50,476 nt of DNA from Gammaproteobacteria bacterium (lineage in GTDB: Bacteria; Pseudomonadota; Gammaproteobacteria; Burkholderiales; Gallionellaceae), in the NCBI GenBank assembly GCA_018820925.1, contig JAHJNJ010000001.1:1-50476 (forward strand), written 5' to 3'. Below are positions 26,857 to 36,472 of this stretch, in pieces (positions within the stretch are counted from its first letter, which is position 1; each line of letters opens with the position of its first letter). A program made the translations under genes and the position numbers. The notes under the pieces are model-generated. The model ran no database searches. It worked only from the letters and a program-made list of their open reading frames with translations, and was not told the DNA's origin.

Positions 26857-29800
26857 CTAGGCGTATACGATTTGCACATTCTGCGTGCCGCATATCCCGC
26901 GCAAGCCATCGAGCAACTCGTCCGGCAGTGTGACCTGCCAATTTTCCCCCAGACGCAGCGGTACGCTACCGATCAGGTTGCTGTAATTGATCTGCACCGG
27001 GCACTTGCCGCCGCAGTAGGGTTTGAGTAACTCCGCCAGTTGCGGCACGCGAATCCTGTCGTCCATGGAGCAGTTGATGTCCAGCCGCTTGGCAAAGGCG
27101 GCACGCGCGGAGGGGAAGTCGTATAGTTCGTCGGCGGTGACGCGCATGCCGCCCGAGTAGGCATCCAGCTCCGCCTTGCCGTTGACCACCAGCAGCTCAT
27201 CGTCGCGTATCCAGGCGCGGTTTGTGTCGAACAGCTCGCTGAACACCACCACTTCCAGCGCGGCGCTGCCGTCGTCCACCGTTACCACCGCCATCTTGCC
27301 GCGCCGCGTCTGCAGGATGCGCACGCCGCTGACCATGCCCGCCAGCACCAGCGATTTGGCGTTGTTGCGCCGCCCGCCGCCGCTGCCGTATGCGCCATTA
27401 TTGCCGCTCGCCGGAGTGACAATATCCGGCGTGATATCGGCCAGTTTGTGTTTCACGAAATGCGACAGCTCTTCCGCGTATTCCTGGTACGGATGCCCGC
27501 TCAGATAGAAACCCAGCGCGGTCTTCTCCTGCGCCAGTTGCTCGCGCATCTTCCAGCGCGGCACATCCGCCATCTGCACCGGCATGGCCTGGCTTTCATC
27601 GTCGCCAAACAGACTGTTCTGGTTGGCGGCACGCGCCTTCTGTTCGGCGCTGCCCAGTGCCGTATCGAGCGTGGCGAGCAACTGATAGCGATGATCGTTG
27701 ATCTTGTCGAACGCGCCTGCACGAATCAGCGCCTCGATGGCGCGGCGGTTCACGACACGCTTATCCACGCGATGGCAGAAATCGAACAAATCCGTGAACG
27801 GCCCCGCCGCGCGCGCCGCCACGATATTTTCGACCGCACCTTCGCCGGTGCCCTTGATCGCCCCCAAGCCGTAGGCGATGGTCTTCTCGTCCACCGGCTC
27901 GAAGCGGAATCCGGACGAGTTGATATCCGGTGGCAGGATCTTCAGCCCCTGCTGCAACGTATCCTGGTAGAAGAAATGCACCTTGTCGGTGTTGACCATT
28001 TCCGAAGTCATGGTCGAGGCCATGAACGCGGCGGGATAGTGGCACTTGAGATACGCGGTCTGGTACGCGACCAGCGAGTAGGCGGCCGCGTGCGACTTGT
28101 TGAAGCCGTAGCCGGCGAACTTCTCCATCGTGTCGAAGATTTCGTTCGCCTTCTTCTCGTCGATGTTGTTCTTCGCCGCGCCGGCCACGAAGATGCTGCG
28201 CTGCTCCGCCATCTCCTCGGCCTTCTTCTTGCCCATTGCACGGCGCAGCATGTCGGCGCCGCCCAGCGTGTAGCCCGCCACCACCTGCGCGGCCTGCATC
28301 ACCTGCTCCTGGTACACCATGATGCCATAGGTCATCCCCACCACTTTTTCCAGGCAGGGATGGGGAATGATGACCTGCTCCTTACCGTGCTTGCGGTTGA
28401 TGTAGTCCGGGATGAAATCCATGGGGCCCGGACGATACAAGGCGTTCAACGCGATCAGGTCTTCCAGGCAATCCGGCCTGGCTTTTACCAGCGTGTCTTT
28501 CATGCCGCGCGATTCGAACTGGAACACCGCAGTCGTATTCGCCGTCTTGAATATCCTGTCGTAGGTCTCCTTGTCGTCGAGCGGGATGTTCTCTATTGAA
28601 AAGGACTGGGTAGGGGTCGGCTGTGGACTCAGTCCTCGGCCCTCAGACCTCAATCCTTTGATGTACCGCACCGCCCAATCGATAATCGTCAGCGTGCGCA
28701 GCCCGAGAAAGTCGAACTTCACCAGGCCGACGGATTCCACGTCGTCCTTGTCGTACTGGCTCACCGTACTCTCGCTGCCCTCGGCGCAATACAGCGGACA
28801 GAAATCGGTGAGTTTGCCCGGCGCGATGAGCACGCCGCCCGCATGCATGCCGACGTTGCGCGTCAGGTCTTCCAGACGCTCGCCCAGCTCCATCAGCTCT
28901 TCCACACCCTCTTCGTTGTTGATGATGGCGTTGAACTCCGGCTCCATCTCGCGCGCCTTCTTCAGCGACACCGGCTTCACGCCTTCCACCGGTACCAGCT
29001 TGGACAGCTTGTCGCACAGGCCGTACGGAAAATCCAGCACGCGCCCGACATCGCGGATCACGCCCTTGGACGCCATGGTGCCGAAGGTGGCGATCTGCGA
29101 CACGTTCTGCTGGCCGTATTTGTGGCGCACGTATTCGATCACGCGTTCGCGCCCGTCCTGGCAGAAGTCCACGTCGAAGTCGGGCATGGAAACGCGTTCG
29201 GGATTCAGGAAACGCTCGAACAGCAGTTCGTAGCGCAAGGGATCGAGATCGGTGATGCCCAGCGAATACGCCACCAGCGAGCCCGCACCGGAACCGCGCC
29301 CCGGCCCCACCGGCACGCCGTTGGGAAATTTGTCGTCGCGGAACGACTTGGCCCAGCGGATAAAGTCGGCCACGATCAGGAAGTAACCGGGAAAGCCCAT
29401 CTTGATGATGGTCTCGGTCTCGAAGGCCAGGCGCGCCTGGTATTCCGGCATCTTCGCCGCGCGCTGCGCCGCATCGGGGAAGAGATGCAGCATGCGCTCC
29501 TGCAGACCGCGTTCGGCCTCGCTGCGCAGGAAGTCGTCCAGCGACTCGCCGCTGGGTGTGGGGAAGTCGGGCAAGTGCGGCTTGCCCAGTTTGAGCGTGA
29601 GATTGCAACGCTTGGCGATCTCCACGCTGTTCTGCAAAGCTTCCGGCAAATCGGCGAACAATGCCGCCATCTCCGCCTGCGTCTTGAAATATTGCTGTGC
29701 GGTAAATGCGCGCTGGCGGCGCTTGTCGTTCAGCACATAGCCTTCGGCAATGCACACGCGCGCCTCGTGCGCCTTGTAGTCGTCAATCGTCAGGAACTGC

Positions 29801-30402
29801 ACCGGATGCGTGGCCACCACCGGCAGTGCCAACTCTGCCGCCAGCTTCACCGTGTCGCGCAGGTGCAATTCCTCACGCGCGGCACCGCAACGCTGCACTT
29901 CCAGGTAGAAACGGCCGGGAAACAACTCCGCATATTCCTGCGCGACATGTTTCGCGCTGTCCGCATTGCCGTTCAGCAGGACGACGCCGGTTTCGCCGAG
30001 GTGTGCACCGGATAAGGCAATCAGTCCGTCCGTTCCATCGCGCAACCAATGTTTGCGAATCTCCGGGCGTCCGCGGTATTGGTTCTCCAGATAGGCACGG
30101 GTGAGCAAATCGCACAAACGCAGGTATCCCGCGTGTGATTGGCATAGCAACAAAAGCCGGAAAGGCTGGTCACGCGCGGCATCGTTGCTGACATACACAT
30201 CGCAACCCACGACGGGCTTGATGCCGGCACTGCGCGCTTCCTTGTAAAACTTCACCAGCCCGAACACGTTGGACAGGTCGGTAAGCGCTAACGCTGGCAT
30301 GTTGTCCGCCTTCGCCACACTGACCGCTTCGCCGATACGCACGATACCGTCGGCGATGGAATACTCGCTGTGCAAACGAAGATGGACGAAGGAGGGTTGC
30401 AT
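26857..30402 (-). CDS. dnaE: DNA polymerase III alpha subunit
   Basis: The 1181-aa replicative polymerase. It has an N-terminal PHP domain (FVHLRLHSEYSIADGIVRI), palm residues in MPDFDVDFCQDGRERVIEYV, fingers, beta-binding and OB domains, and a C-terminal tail. Between the palm and the IPLDDKETYD motif there is an extra segment of about 8 residues compared with E. coli, encoded by a degenerate heptamer repeat (28627-28656). A second Gly/Asn/Ser-rich stretch (ASGNNGAYGSGGGRRNNAK) precedes the OB domain. The gene is complete. Confidence 0.97.
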   Translation of the reverse strand: MQPSFVHLRLHSEYSIADGIVRIGEAVSVAKADNMPALALTDLSNVFGLVKFYKEARSAGIKPVVGCDVYVSNDAARDQPFRLLLLCQSHAGYLRLCDLLTRAYLENQYRGRPEIRKHWLRDGTDGLIALSGAHLGETGVVLLNGNADSAKHVAQEYAELFPGRFYLEVQRCGAAREELHLRDTVKLAAELALPVVATHPVQFLTIDDYKAHEARVCIAEGYVLNDKRRQRAFTAQQYFKTQAEMAALFADLPEALQNSVEIAKRCNLTLKLGKPHLPDFPTPSGESLDDFLRSEAERGLQERMLHLFPDAAQRAAKMPEYQARLAFETETIIKMGFPGYFLIVADFIRWAKSFRDDKFPNGVPVGPGRGSGAGSLVAYSLGITDLDPLRYELLFERFLNPERVSMPDFDVDFCQDGRERVIEYVRHKYGQQNVSQIATFGTMASKGVIRDVGRVLDFPYGLCDKLSKLVPVEGVKPVSLKKAREMEPEFNAIINNEEGVEELMELGERLEDLTRNVGMHAGGVLIAPGKLTDFCPLYCAEGSESTVSQYDKDDVESVGLVKFDFLGLRTLTIIDWAVRYIKGLRSEGRGLSPQPTPTQSFSIENIPLDDKETYDRIFKTANTTAVFQFESRGMKDTLVKARPDCLEDLIALNALYRPGPMDFIPDYINRKHGKEQVIIPHPCLEKVVGMTYGIMVYQEQVMQAAQVVAGYTLGGADMLRRAMGKKKAEEMAEQRSIFVAGAAKNNIDEKKANEIFDTMEKFAGYGFNKSHAAAYSLVAYQTAYLKCHYPAAFMASTMTSEMVNTDKVHFFYQDTLQQGLKILPPDINSSGFRFEPVDEKTIAYGLGAIKGTGEGAVENIVAARAAGPFTDLFDFCHRVDKRVVNRRAIEALIRAGAFDKINDHRYQLLATLDTALGSAEQKARAANQNSLFGDDESQAMPVQMADVPRWKMREQLAQEKTALGFYLSGHPYQEYAEELSHFVKHKLADITPDIVTPASGNNGAYGSGGGRRNNAKSLVLAGMVSGVRILQTRRGKMAVVTVDDGSAALEVVVFSELFDTNRAWIRDDELLVVNGKAELDAYSGGMRVTADELYDFPSARAAFAKRLDINCSMDDRIRVPQLAELLKPYCGGKCPVQINYSNLIGSVPLRLGENWQVTLPDELLDGLRGICGTQNVQIVYA
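28627..28656 (-). repeat. Degenerate heptanucleotide repeat inside dnaE
   Basis: Read on the coding strand: GGATTGA, GGTCTGA, GGGCCGA, GGACTGA, then GT; four 7-base units of consensus GGNCTGA. Because seven is not a multiple of three, successive units are read in different frames, giving GLRSEGRGLS at about residues 583-592. The insertion kept the frame. Confidence 0.75.
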
Positions 30403-30966
30403 GATGCTCGTGATGGAAATCCCGGCAGAATTTTACCACTGCACCCGCCCATGCCCCGGGAGAAATTGCCTCACACAGGTAAGCCATTGATTTCGCCAAG
30501 ATTGGCGTGTTTATTGGCTTCCACGCTGATGCGCAAGCAAAACGCATACGCTGGCGGGAACGTCGGAAGAACGCTGCTTTGTTGCAATAACCGGATCCGC
30601 AAGCATGCGGAACGGTACATGGCTGATTATGAAACGCTTAAAGCTTCAGTCAGGAAATTTCCTGCAAACTGTTTTTCGCAGACCGGCACAGGCTTTACAT
30701 TTCCTTAACGTAATTGCCTGACTATTTTCTCCAAAAGCAGGCCAGTATCGAATAAGATGCCGACTCGCGTGAGTTACCGCAACGTCCTGAATGACGCAGT
30801 CACGAAGTTCGAACCGCTACTTTCTGTCGCAATCATGCAACTCTTCATTTGCCCGACATGCCTGTTGAGATGGTTCCAGCGACATCTCACCACGTCAAGC
30901 GGACACTAAATATTCCGCCGCATGGAAGGCGGTATTTTTAAATCAGTTATGCAAGGAGTCAGAATT
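30403..30966. other. Intergenic region between divergent dnaE and the cytochrome gene
   Basis: No gene I can support. It should hold both promoters. A terminator-like hairpin sits at 30911-30939. The ORFs here have no ribosome site and no recognisable protein features. Confidence 0.5.
30911..30939 (+). promoter_or_regulatory. Terminator-like hairpin in the leader of the dihaem cytochrome gene
   Basis: ATTCCGCC, loop, GGCGGTAT followed by TTTTT: an 8-bp stem with one mismatch and a U-tract, ending 27 bases before the ATG. No plus-strand gene lies upstream that would need terminating, so it may be an attenuator in the leader or insulate from antisense-side transcription. Confidence 0.45.
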
Positions 30967-31383
30967 ATGAAACGGATAATTGGATTATTGCTGGTGTTGG
31001 GGATGAATCTGGCATACGCAGACAACAGCGTTCAGCCTGGCTCCAACATTGCAAAATGGAAAGAAGAATGCGGCAGCTGCCATATCCCTTATCCTCCCCA
31101 ATTGTTGTCGGCAGATAACTGGCAAAGCCTGATGGGCAGCCTGAACAGGCACTTCGGCGCCAATGCCGAACTCGACGCCAAGGACAACAAAAGGATTCTC
31201 GGATTTCTGGAACGCAATGCGGGCAGCGGCAAGTTATATAGCTCGGCAAGCCGGCGCATCAGCGAAACACCCTGGTTCATACGCGAACATGACAGCATAT
31301 CTCCCGGGGAATGGGCCAATCCCGACGTAAGAAGCCACTCGAACTGTTCCGCATGTCACGGCAAAACGGTTCTCGGCGACTGA
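30967..31383 (+). CDS. Periplasmic dihaem cytochrome c (DHC family)
   Basis: 138 aa from the ATG at 30967, with AAGGAG 8 bases before it. It has a Sec signal peptide (residues 1-18, cut after AYA). There are two haem sites: CGSCH (35-39) and CSACH (127-131), the latter next to the C-terminus. The order (haem 1 near the N-terminus in EECGSCHIPYPPQLL, a central W-x-x-L-M segment, haem 2 at the end) matches the DHC family, which exchanges electrons with SHP-type cytochromes and with cytochrome b561-like membrane proteins. Neither partner is in this window. The gene stands alone. Confidence 0.88.
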   Translation: MKRIIGLLLVLGMNLAYADNSVQPGSNIAKWKEECGSCHIPYPPQLLSADNWQSLMGSLNRHFGANAELDAKDNKRILGFLERNAGSGKLYSSASRRISETPWFIREHDSISPGEWANPDVRSHSNCSACHGKTVLGD

Positions 31384-31436
31384 TTCCATTGGGGGGTCAA
31401 AGCTGGGGATCCGCGCGCGGAGAAGAACTGCACAAG

Positions 31437-31712
31437 TTACTGCGGGATCTCTTTCTTGTTTCGTTCAACAAATACGCGCTCTATTGCGACCGACAAAATA
31501 GCGACATCCTGTTGATGTAATTCCGGGAATTTGTCGTGCAGCACGACACGCAGAAAATGCACCGAACCGGTCGTATGGAGGTTCTGTTCCGGATCCAGCA
31601 ACGGACAGGCTACTTCGTAAGCACGCTCGAAAATATCCCGCAGGTACGGACGGGTACGGCGTTCGACTCCCTCGGGTTTGGATGCTGCATCCTTGTCGTT
31701 CGATCCGGTCAT
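31437..31712 (-). CDS. Small conserved-looking protein, unknown
   Basis: A 91-aa soluble, charged protein: a flexible start (MTGSNDKDAASKPEG), then predicted helices (LRDIFERAYEVACPLLD, VHFLRVVLHDKFPELHQQDVAILSVAIERVFVER). There is no signal peptide or metal motif. Codon use is like the neighbours and the pattern of hydrophobics is protein-like, so I take it as real. I recognise no family. It faces the cytochrome gene tail to tail. Confidence 0.5.
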   Translation of the reverse strand: MTGSNDKDAASKPEGVERRTRPYLRDIFERAYEVACPLLDPEQNLHTTGSVHFLRVVLHDKFPELHQQDVAILSVAIERVFVERNKKEIPQ

Positions 31713-31837
31713 TGCGACACCTTAACTACCCTCTCCGGCTTCGTCAATACGCACGTATATCTGATAGACCCGGTTCAGTATCGAATACCGCCTGAAAGGT
31801 GGCGCTCAATTCCACAAGCAGGAGGGATTGTTCAGCT

Positions 31838-31909
31838 TTCGCGTTGCCTCCGCGAACGCCTGGCGGCGCGCTGTGCGAGCAGTGCTCGCTGGTCGAACCC
31901 CCAGGGTTC
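31838..31909. other. Three successive perfect hairpins near tRNA-Ser
   Basis: TTCGCG...CGCGAA (31838-31856), GCGAGCAGTGCTCGC (31875-31889) and GAACCC-CCA-GGGTTC (31895-31909) lie one after another. Short ORFs over this region on both strands lack ribosome sites. It could be a small structured RNA, a repeat, or a remnant of an element that used the tRNA as target. Function unknown. Confidence 0.4.
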
Positions 31910-31924
31910 TCATGCTTTCTTTTA

Positions 31925-32052
<128 letters not shown>

Positions 32053-32130
32053 GGATACTACCCCGCAACACATATTGGTCGGCGTCACGAGGGCGCGCAT
32101 TTTACCAGTAAGATTCAAATTTCGGGCAGA

Positions 32131-33516
32131 ATGTTCGACATGCGAAACCTGTTACCTCTACAACTCGCAGTCGTCTTTGCGTTGTGCGCCTGGCTCTGGG
32201 TCAAGACCACCGCGGTGAATCCCTTGCCGGACTGGCATCAGGGCGAATTGACCATCATTATCCCGCCTGCGGAAATGGAAACCGAGAATGCTTTTGAAAC
32301 CGAGCTGGCCGAATTGTTCGCCCAGCAGTTGCAGGTCAAGGCAAAACTCCTACCGCTGCCGATCGACCAGGCCTTGCCCGCCCTGACCGAGCACAAGGCG
32401 CATCTTGCAACTTCTGCGCGCAGCACCAACGACTACCCGTTGCGCTTCAGTAAAGAATACCAATCGCTGGACGAGCTCGTCATCTGCCACGGCGCCACGC
32501 CCAAGGATATCGACAATCTGGCCGGCCGCGATCTGGTTGTTGCCGCCGGCTCGCCCCAGGAAATCGCCTTGCGCGATGTCCAGCATGATCATGGCAAGCT
32601 GCGCTGGAAATCGCGGCGCGATACTTCTGTCGTCGAACTGCTGGAGGAGGTGGCCGACGGCAAACTCGACTGCACGGTGGCAAATGAAGAACAACTCGCC
32701 AGCGCGCGCAACTTCTATCCCGAACTCGGCACGGCGCTGGATATCAACTCCCCTTCCGACATGTCCTGGGCATTTGCGAACGACGCCGATCCCCGGCTAT
32801 TCGACGAAGCACAACAGTTTTTCACCCGCATCAAACAGGACGGCACCCTGCGCCACCTGACCGACCGTTACTACGGTTACAACGAACGGCTCAATGCAAT
32901 CAATGCCGAGGCTTTCATCACGATGACGCGTACCGTGCTGCCGCATTATCGCCAATGGTTCAAGGAAGCCGGCGACCTCACCGGCATCGACTGGCGCCTG
33001 CTCGCCGCGCTGGCCTACCAGGAATCGCACTGGGATCCCAGTGCAACCTCCTACACCAATGTGCGCGGCATCATGATGCTGACCGAGGAGACTGCCGACC
33101 GCATGAAGGTGGAAAACCGTCTCGATGCGCACAGCAGCATTCTCGCCGGCGCGCGTTACCTGCAGTTACTCAAGGAACAATTGCCGCTGCGCATGAACGA
33201 AGACGACCGGCTGTGGATGGCGCTGGCGGCCTACAACCAGGGCATGGGACATCTGGAGGATGCGCGCATTCTGGCAACCCAGTCGGGTTTGAATCCCGAT
33301 ATATGGTCGGACGTGAAGCGCATGATGCCCTTGCTTGCGCGGCCATCCTTTTACAAACAAACCAGGCGCGGCAAGGCGCGCGGCGGCGAGGCGGTGATCC
33401 TGGTGGAAACGGTGCGCTTGTATTACGACATGCTGAAGCGGATTGAAGCGCAGAACTCGCTGTATCAATTGCCGCCCATCCTGAAAAACAGCTTTATGGG
33501 CAATCTCATCGAGTAG
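32131..33516 (+). CDS. mltF: Membrane-bound lytic murein transglycosylase F
   Basis: 461 aa. An N-terminal signal or anchor (LLPLQLAVVFALCAWLWV) is followed by a periplasmic solute-binding-protein-like domain (about 38-255) and a C-terminal SLT domain. The catalytic glutamate is Glu298 in LAALAYQESHWDP, and MALAAYNQGMGHLEDAR carries the conserved AYNxG motif. It cleaves glycan strands to 1,6-anhydro products. The motif that usually reads GxMQLT is GIMMLT. The start could also be the Met at 32143. Confidence 0.94.
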   Translation: MFDMRNLLPLQLAVVFALCAWLWVKTTAVNPLPDWHQGELTIIIPPAEMETENAFETELAELFAQQLQVKAKLLPLPIDQALPALTEHKAHLATSARSTNDYPLRFSKEYQSLDELVICHGATPKDIDNLAGRDLVVAAGSPQEIALRDVQHDHGKLRWKSRRDTSVVELLEEVADGKLDCTVANEEQLASARNFYPELGTALDINSPSDMSWAFANDADPRLFDEAQQFFTRIKQDGTLRHLTDRYYGYNERLNAINAEAFITMTRTVLPHYRQWFKEAGDLTGIDWRLLAALAYQESHWDPSATSYTNVRGIMMLTEETADRMKVENRLDAHSSILAGARYLQLLKEQLPLRMNEDDRLWMALAAYNQGMGHLEDARILATQSGLNPDIWSDVKRMMPLLARPSFYKQTRRGKARGGEAVILVETVRLYYDMLKRIEAQNSLYQLPPILKNSFMGNLIE

Positions 33517-33583
33517 GATCAGTGCCGTTTGTCGGGCCGGTGATTACTGCGGTCTTTTTGTTCGCGGCGTCACCTCCACCGCA

Positions 33584-34543
33584 CTATTTACGTGCTGAAT
33601 AAGTCTCCTTTGCCCATGCCACCGTCGCCCGCGCCGCCTCGTCCACTGCAACGGGACGCAGATCGAATGCAGCGCGGAAGCGGCTATCGTCCACAATGAA
33701 CGGCTCATCCCACTGGTAAGCCATTTCCTTGATTTCGCGCACCATGGGGACGACCAGTCCCAGCGCGTTGAGCAGCCATCCCGGCATCACGTTGAGAGGA
33801 ATGTCGCGGCCCAGCGCAGGCTCAAAGCGGCGAACCATTTCGCGTGTAGTAACGGCAGGCTGGCAGGGCAGCATCCACAGCGGAGAACCGGCCAGTTTGT
33901 TTTCATCGGCACAGCCCAGCGTCGCCAGGCCCAGCGCCACATCGGGAATGTAGTGATAGGTGTGCGGGGTATCCGGATTCATCGGCGACATGCCCGCCTT
34001 GCCGGCCAGCACCGGCCTCCAGAAATAATCGCCGAAAAAAGTCTGCGTGCCGCCGGGTCCGTAAAAATCTGCAGCGCGTCCGCACACCGCACGCACCTTG
34101 CCCTGCCGCCGCATCTCGAACAGACTCTCGGCGACGCGCGCCCGTATCTCGCCTTTCTTGCTGCACGGGTTGCCCGGCGTGTCTTCGTTCATCGGCTTGC
34201 CGCCGGTGCGCCCCAGCATGTAGAGATTGTCCAGCACCACCAGCCGCGCACCGACACCGCCCGCCGCCGAAATCAGGTTACCCATATAGCGCGGCAACAG
34301 TTCGGTCCACTGGCTGGCGGAATAGGCCGGGTTCATGCAGTGATACACCGCCGCCGCCCCCGCACAGGCCGCATGGCAAAAAGAATCACCCCCCGCACTG
34401 CCTTGCATGAACTCCGCACCCGCAGGGATGCCACCCGCGCTACGCTTGACCACACGCACCCGCTTGCCTGCTGCAAGCAGATGCTGCGCCAGCGGCACGC
34501 CAACCTGTCCCGCACCAAAAACGACATGCAGATCATTTTCCAT
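33584..34543 (-). CDS. NAD-dependent epimerase/dehydratase-like protein (extended SDR)
   Basis: 319 aa. The N-terminal dinucleotide motif is VVFGAGQVGVPLAQHLL (GxGxxG, atypical for SDRs, which use GxxGxxG). It has DNLYMLGRTGGKPMNED and an active-site region where GRAADFYGPGG replaces the usual P-x-x-x-Y-G-P. The YxxxK tyrosine is not obvious, so it may be an atypical member that binds but does not epimerise. Such proteins are often annotated as nucleoside-diphosphate-sugar epimerases without a known substrate. It converges on mltF. Confidence 0.75.
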   Translation of the reverse strand: MENDLHVVFGAGQVGVPLAQHLLAAGKRVRVVKRSAGGIPAGAEFMQGSAGGDSFCHAACAGAAAVYHCMNPAYSASQWTELLPRYMGNLISAAGGVGARLVVLDNLYMLGRTGGKPMNEDTPGNPCSKKGEIRARVAESLFEMRRQGKVRAVCGRAADFYGPGGTQTFFGDYFWRPVLAGKAGMSPMNPDTPHTYHYIPDVALGLATLGCADENKLAGSPLWMLPCQPAVTTREMVRRFEPALGRDIPLNVMPGWLLNALGLVVPMVREIKEMAYQWDEPFIVDDSRFRAAFDLRPVAVDEAARATVAWAKETYSARK

Positions 34544-34739
34544 TCATTGCCCCTTTACATCCAAATTGGCCAGACCAGCCAAACCGGCCACAAATAATCA
34601 CGGCTAAAACGGACAGATTGCTGCGTTCAGGGAAGGATCGCTCAAGGCCACCGTCTCTCTTCCGTGCGTATCCGTGGCTCGATTTGCCTGCCTGGAGAAA
34701 TTGAAGACGAACCAACGGGGAGAATATTGTCCACCAATT

Positions 34740-35480
34740 TTACATTTGCCGGAACAGCTGCGCATAGCTGCGGCTCACCGCGACCTTTTCCGGCCGGTCG
34801 CGCAAGGTGAGGGTGACCTTGCCCAACAGGTCGTGATGCGCCGAGACGATCTGTTTTGCATTGACGATCGTGCCGCGGTGCACCTGCCAGAATTGTTCCG
34901 GATCGAGTTGCGCGATCAAATCCTTGAGCGGCGTGCGCAACAGCAACTCGGCATCGCGCGTGAGCACGGTGGTGTATTTGTCGGCGGACTGGAAGTAGCA
35001 CACCTCCTCCACCGCCACCATGCGCACGCTCTGCCCGACCTGGATGCGCAGCCAGCGCAGGAATTCCGGTTTGTTTTGCGTCGCCAGCAAATGTTGCAGG
35101 CGCGCCAGCAGCGCGTCCGGTGCGGCAATACTGTGCTGTTGCAAACGTTCGACGCAACGCGCGAGGCGTTCGTCCGAAACCGGTTTCAGCAAATAATCCA
35201 CCGCCGCCTGCTCGAAGGCCTGCACCGCATGGTCGTCAAAGGCAGTAACGAACACTACCCGGCAATCGGCCGCCGCCGCGCGCGCCGCATCCAGTCCGCT
35301 TTGCCCCGGCATGCGGATGTCGAGGAAAGCGATGTCGGGCTTGATTTCCTGCAGCGCCTGCGCCGCCGCCATGCCGTCGTGCAGCACGGCAACAATCTGC
35401 AATTCAGGCCACAACTGCGCAAGCCGACGTTGCAGGTCTTCTGCCAGATGCTGTTCGTCATCGGCAATGATGGCCTTCAT
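34740..35480 (-). CDS. LytTR-type response regulator
   Basis: 246 aa from the ATG at 35480, which overlaps the kinase stop (ATGA). The receiver domain has the acidic pair DDE at 7-9, the phospho-acceptor Asp54 in AFLDIRMPG, and Lys in YLLKPV. The C-terminal LytTR DNA-binding domain includes VEEVCYFQSADKYTTVLT and FWQVHRGTIVNAKQI. This is the AlgR/LytR architecture. Last gene of the long operon, it probably controls that operon or surface functions in answer to the adjacent kinase. Confidence 0.93.
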   Translation of the reverse strand: MKAIIADDEQHLAEDLQRRLAQLWPELQIVAVLHDGMAAAQALQEIKPDIAFLDIRMPGQSGLDAARAAAADCRVVFVTAFDDHAVQAFEQAAVDYLLKPVSDERLARCVERLQQHSIAAPDALLARLQHLLATQNKPEFLRWLRIQVGQSVRMVAVEEVCYFQSADKYTTVLTRDAELLLRTPLKDLIAQLDPEQFWQVHRGTIVNAKQIVSAHHDLLGKVTLTLRDRPEKVAVSRSYAQLFRQM

Positions 35481-36451
35481 TTTGGCAACTCCAGCGTTGC
35501 GCACACGCCGCCGCCCACCTTACTTTCCAGCGTCAGTTTTCCCGCCGCGCCGAACAGTGCCGACAGGCGCGCGCGAACGTTGGCCAGTCCCGCCCCGCCT
35601 TCTTCGTCGCCAACCAGCCCAACGCCCGTATCGCACACTTCGATGCACAGGGTCGCAGCATCGATGGTCGCGCGGATGCCGATCTCGCCGCCGCCAATCT
35701 TGGGTTCAATACCGTGACGCACTGCATTTTCCACCAGCGGTTGCAGCAGCATTGGCGGGAAGACCGTCAGGCGGGCAGCTTCGGACACATCGATGCGCCA
35801 GCGCAGGCGGTCGCCGAAACGAATCTTCATGATCTGAAGATAATTCTCCAGCATGTCGAGTTCGTCGCCCAGCGTGGCCTTGTCGCTGCGCGCACGCACC
35901 AGCGCCACACGCAGCCAGTCGTTCAGACGCTCAAGCAATCTCTTTGCCAAAGCCGGATCGCTGTCGACCAGGCTGCTGACATTGGCCAGCGTATTGAAAA
36001 GAAAATGCGGTTCGATCTGGGCCTGCAACATTTTCAGGTTGGCCTCTATTTCGCGCTTTTCGCTTTCACCCCTGATGAGTTCACGCTGCGCTGCTTCCAA
36101 CTCGATACGCTCAAAGAGCAGGAATGTAATCACGCCAATGAGCCCGAAAAACAAACCTATCGCCATTGCCTTCAGGGCATAGCTGTCGCTCCAACTGCCT
36201 CCGGTGATGGTAAAAGCCAGCGTCAAGCCGATTGCCACGCTGCCCGGCAGCGTGATACAGAGTGCCGCTATGCGCCGGATTTTACTTTTCACATAGTGCG
36301 CCAGCCCGACATTGATGATTAAGGACGAAAGGCCAATGCATTGTGAATAGACGAATTGGTGCCAGAACGGGGTTATGAACAGGGTCAACACAAGCGCAAT
36401 AGCAGTGCAGAAGATGAACGTGGCGACAAAAATTAACAGGATTTTTTTCAT
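35477..36451 (-). CDS. LytS/AlgZ-type membrane sensor histidine kinase
   Basis: 324 aa. Four membrane helices fill residues 1-115. The His_kinase motif is QIEPHFLFNTLANV with His149 as the phosphorylation site. The ATPase region includes LQPLVENAVRHGIEP and GVGLVGDEEGGAGLANVRARL. There is no periplasmic sensor domain, so it likely senses something in the membrane. It follows the barrel gene by 21 bases, and its stop overlaps the regulator's start. Confidence 0.92.
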   Translation of the reverse strand: MKKILLIFVATFIFCTAIALVLTLFITPFWHQFVYSQCIGLSSLIINVGLAHYVKSKIRRIAALCITLPGSVAIGLTLAFTITGGSWSDSYALKAMAIGLFFGLIGVITFLLFERIELEAAQRELIRGESEKREIEANLKMLQAQIEPHFLFNTLANVSSLVDSDPALAKRLLERLNDWLRVALVRARSDKATLGDELDMLENYLQIMKIRFGDRLRWRIDVSEAARLTVFPPMLLQPLVENAVRHGIEPKIGGGEIGIRATIDAATLCIEVCDTGVGLVGDEEGGAGLANVRARLSALFGAAGKLTLESKVGGGVCATLELPK

Positions 36452-36472
36452 GGAAACATTATCAGCAGGCGG

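Noticed and set aside
31838-31909. Integron attC site
   Set aside because: The hairpins lack the RYYYAAC/GTTRRRY core sites and no integron integrase is near.
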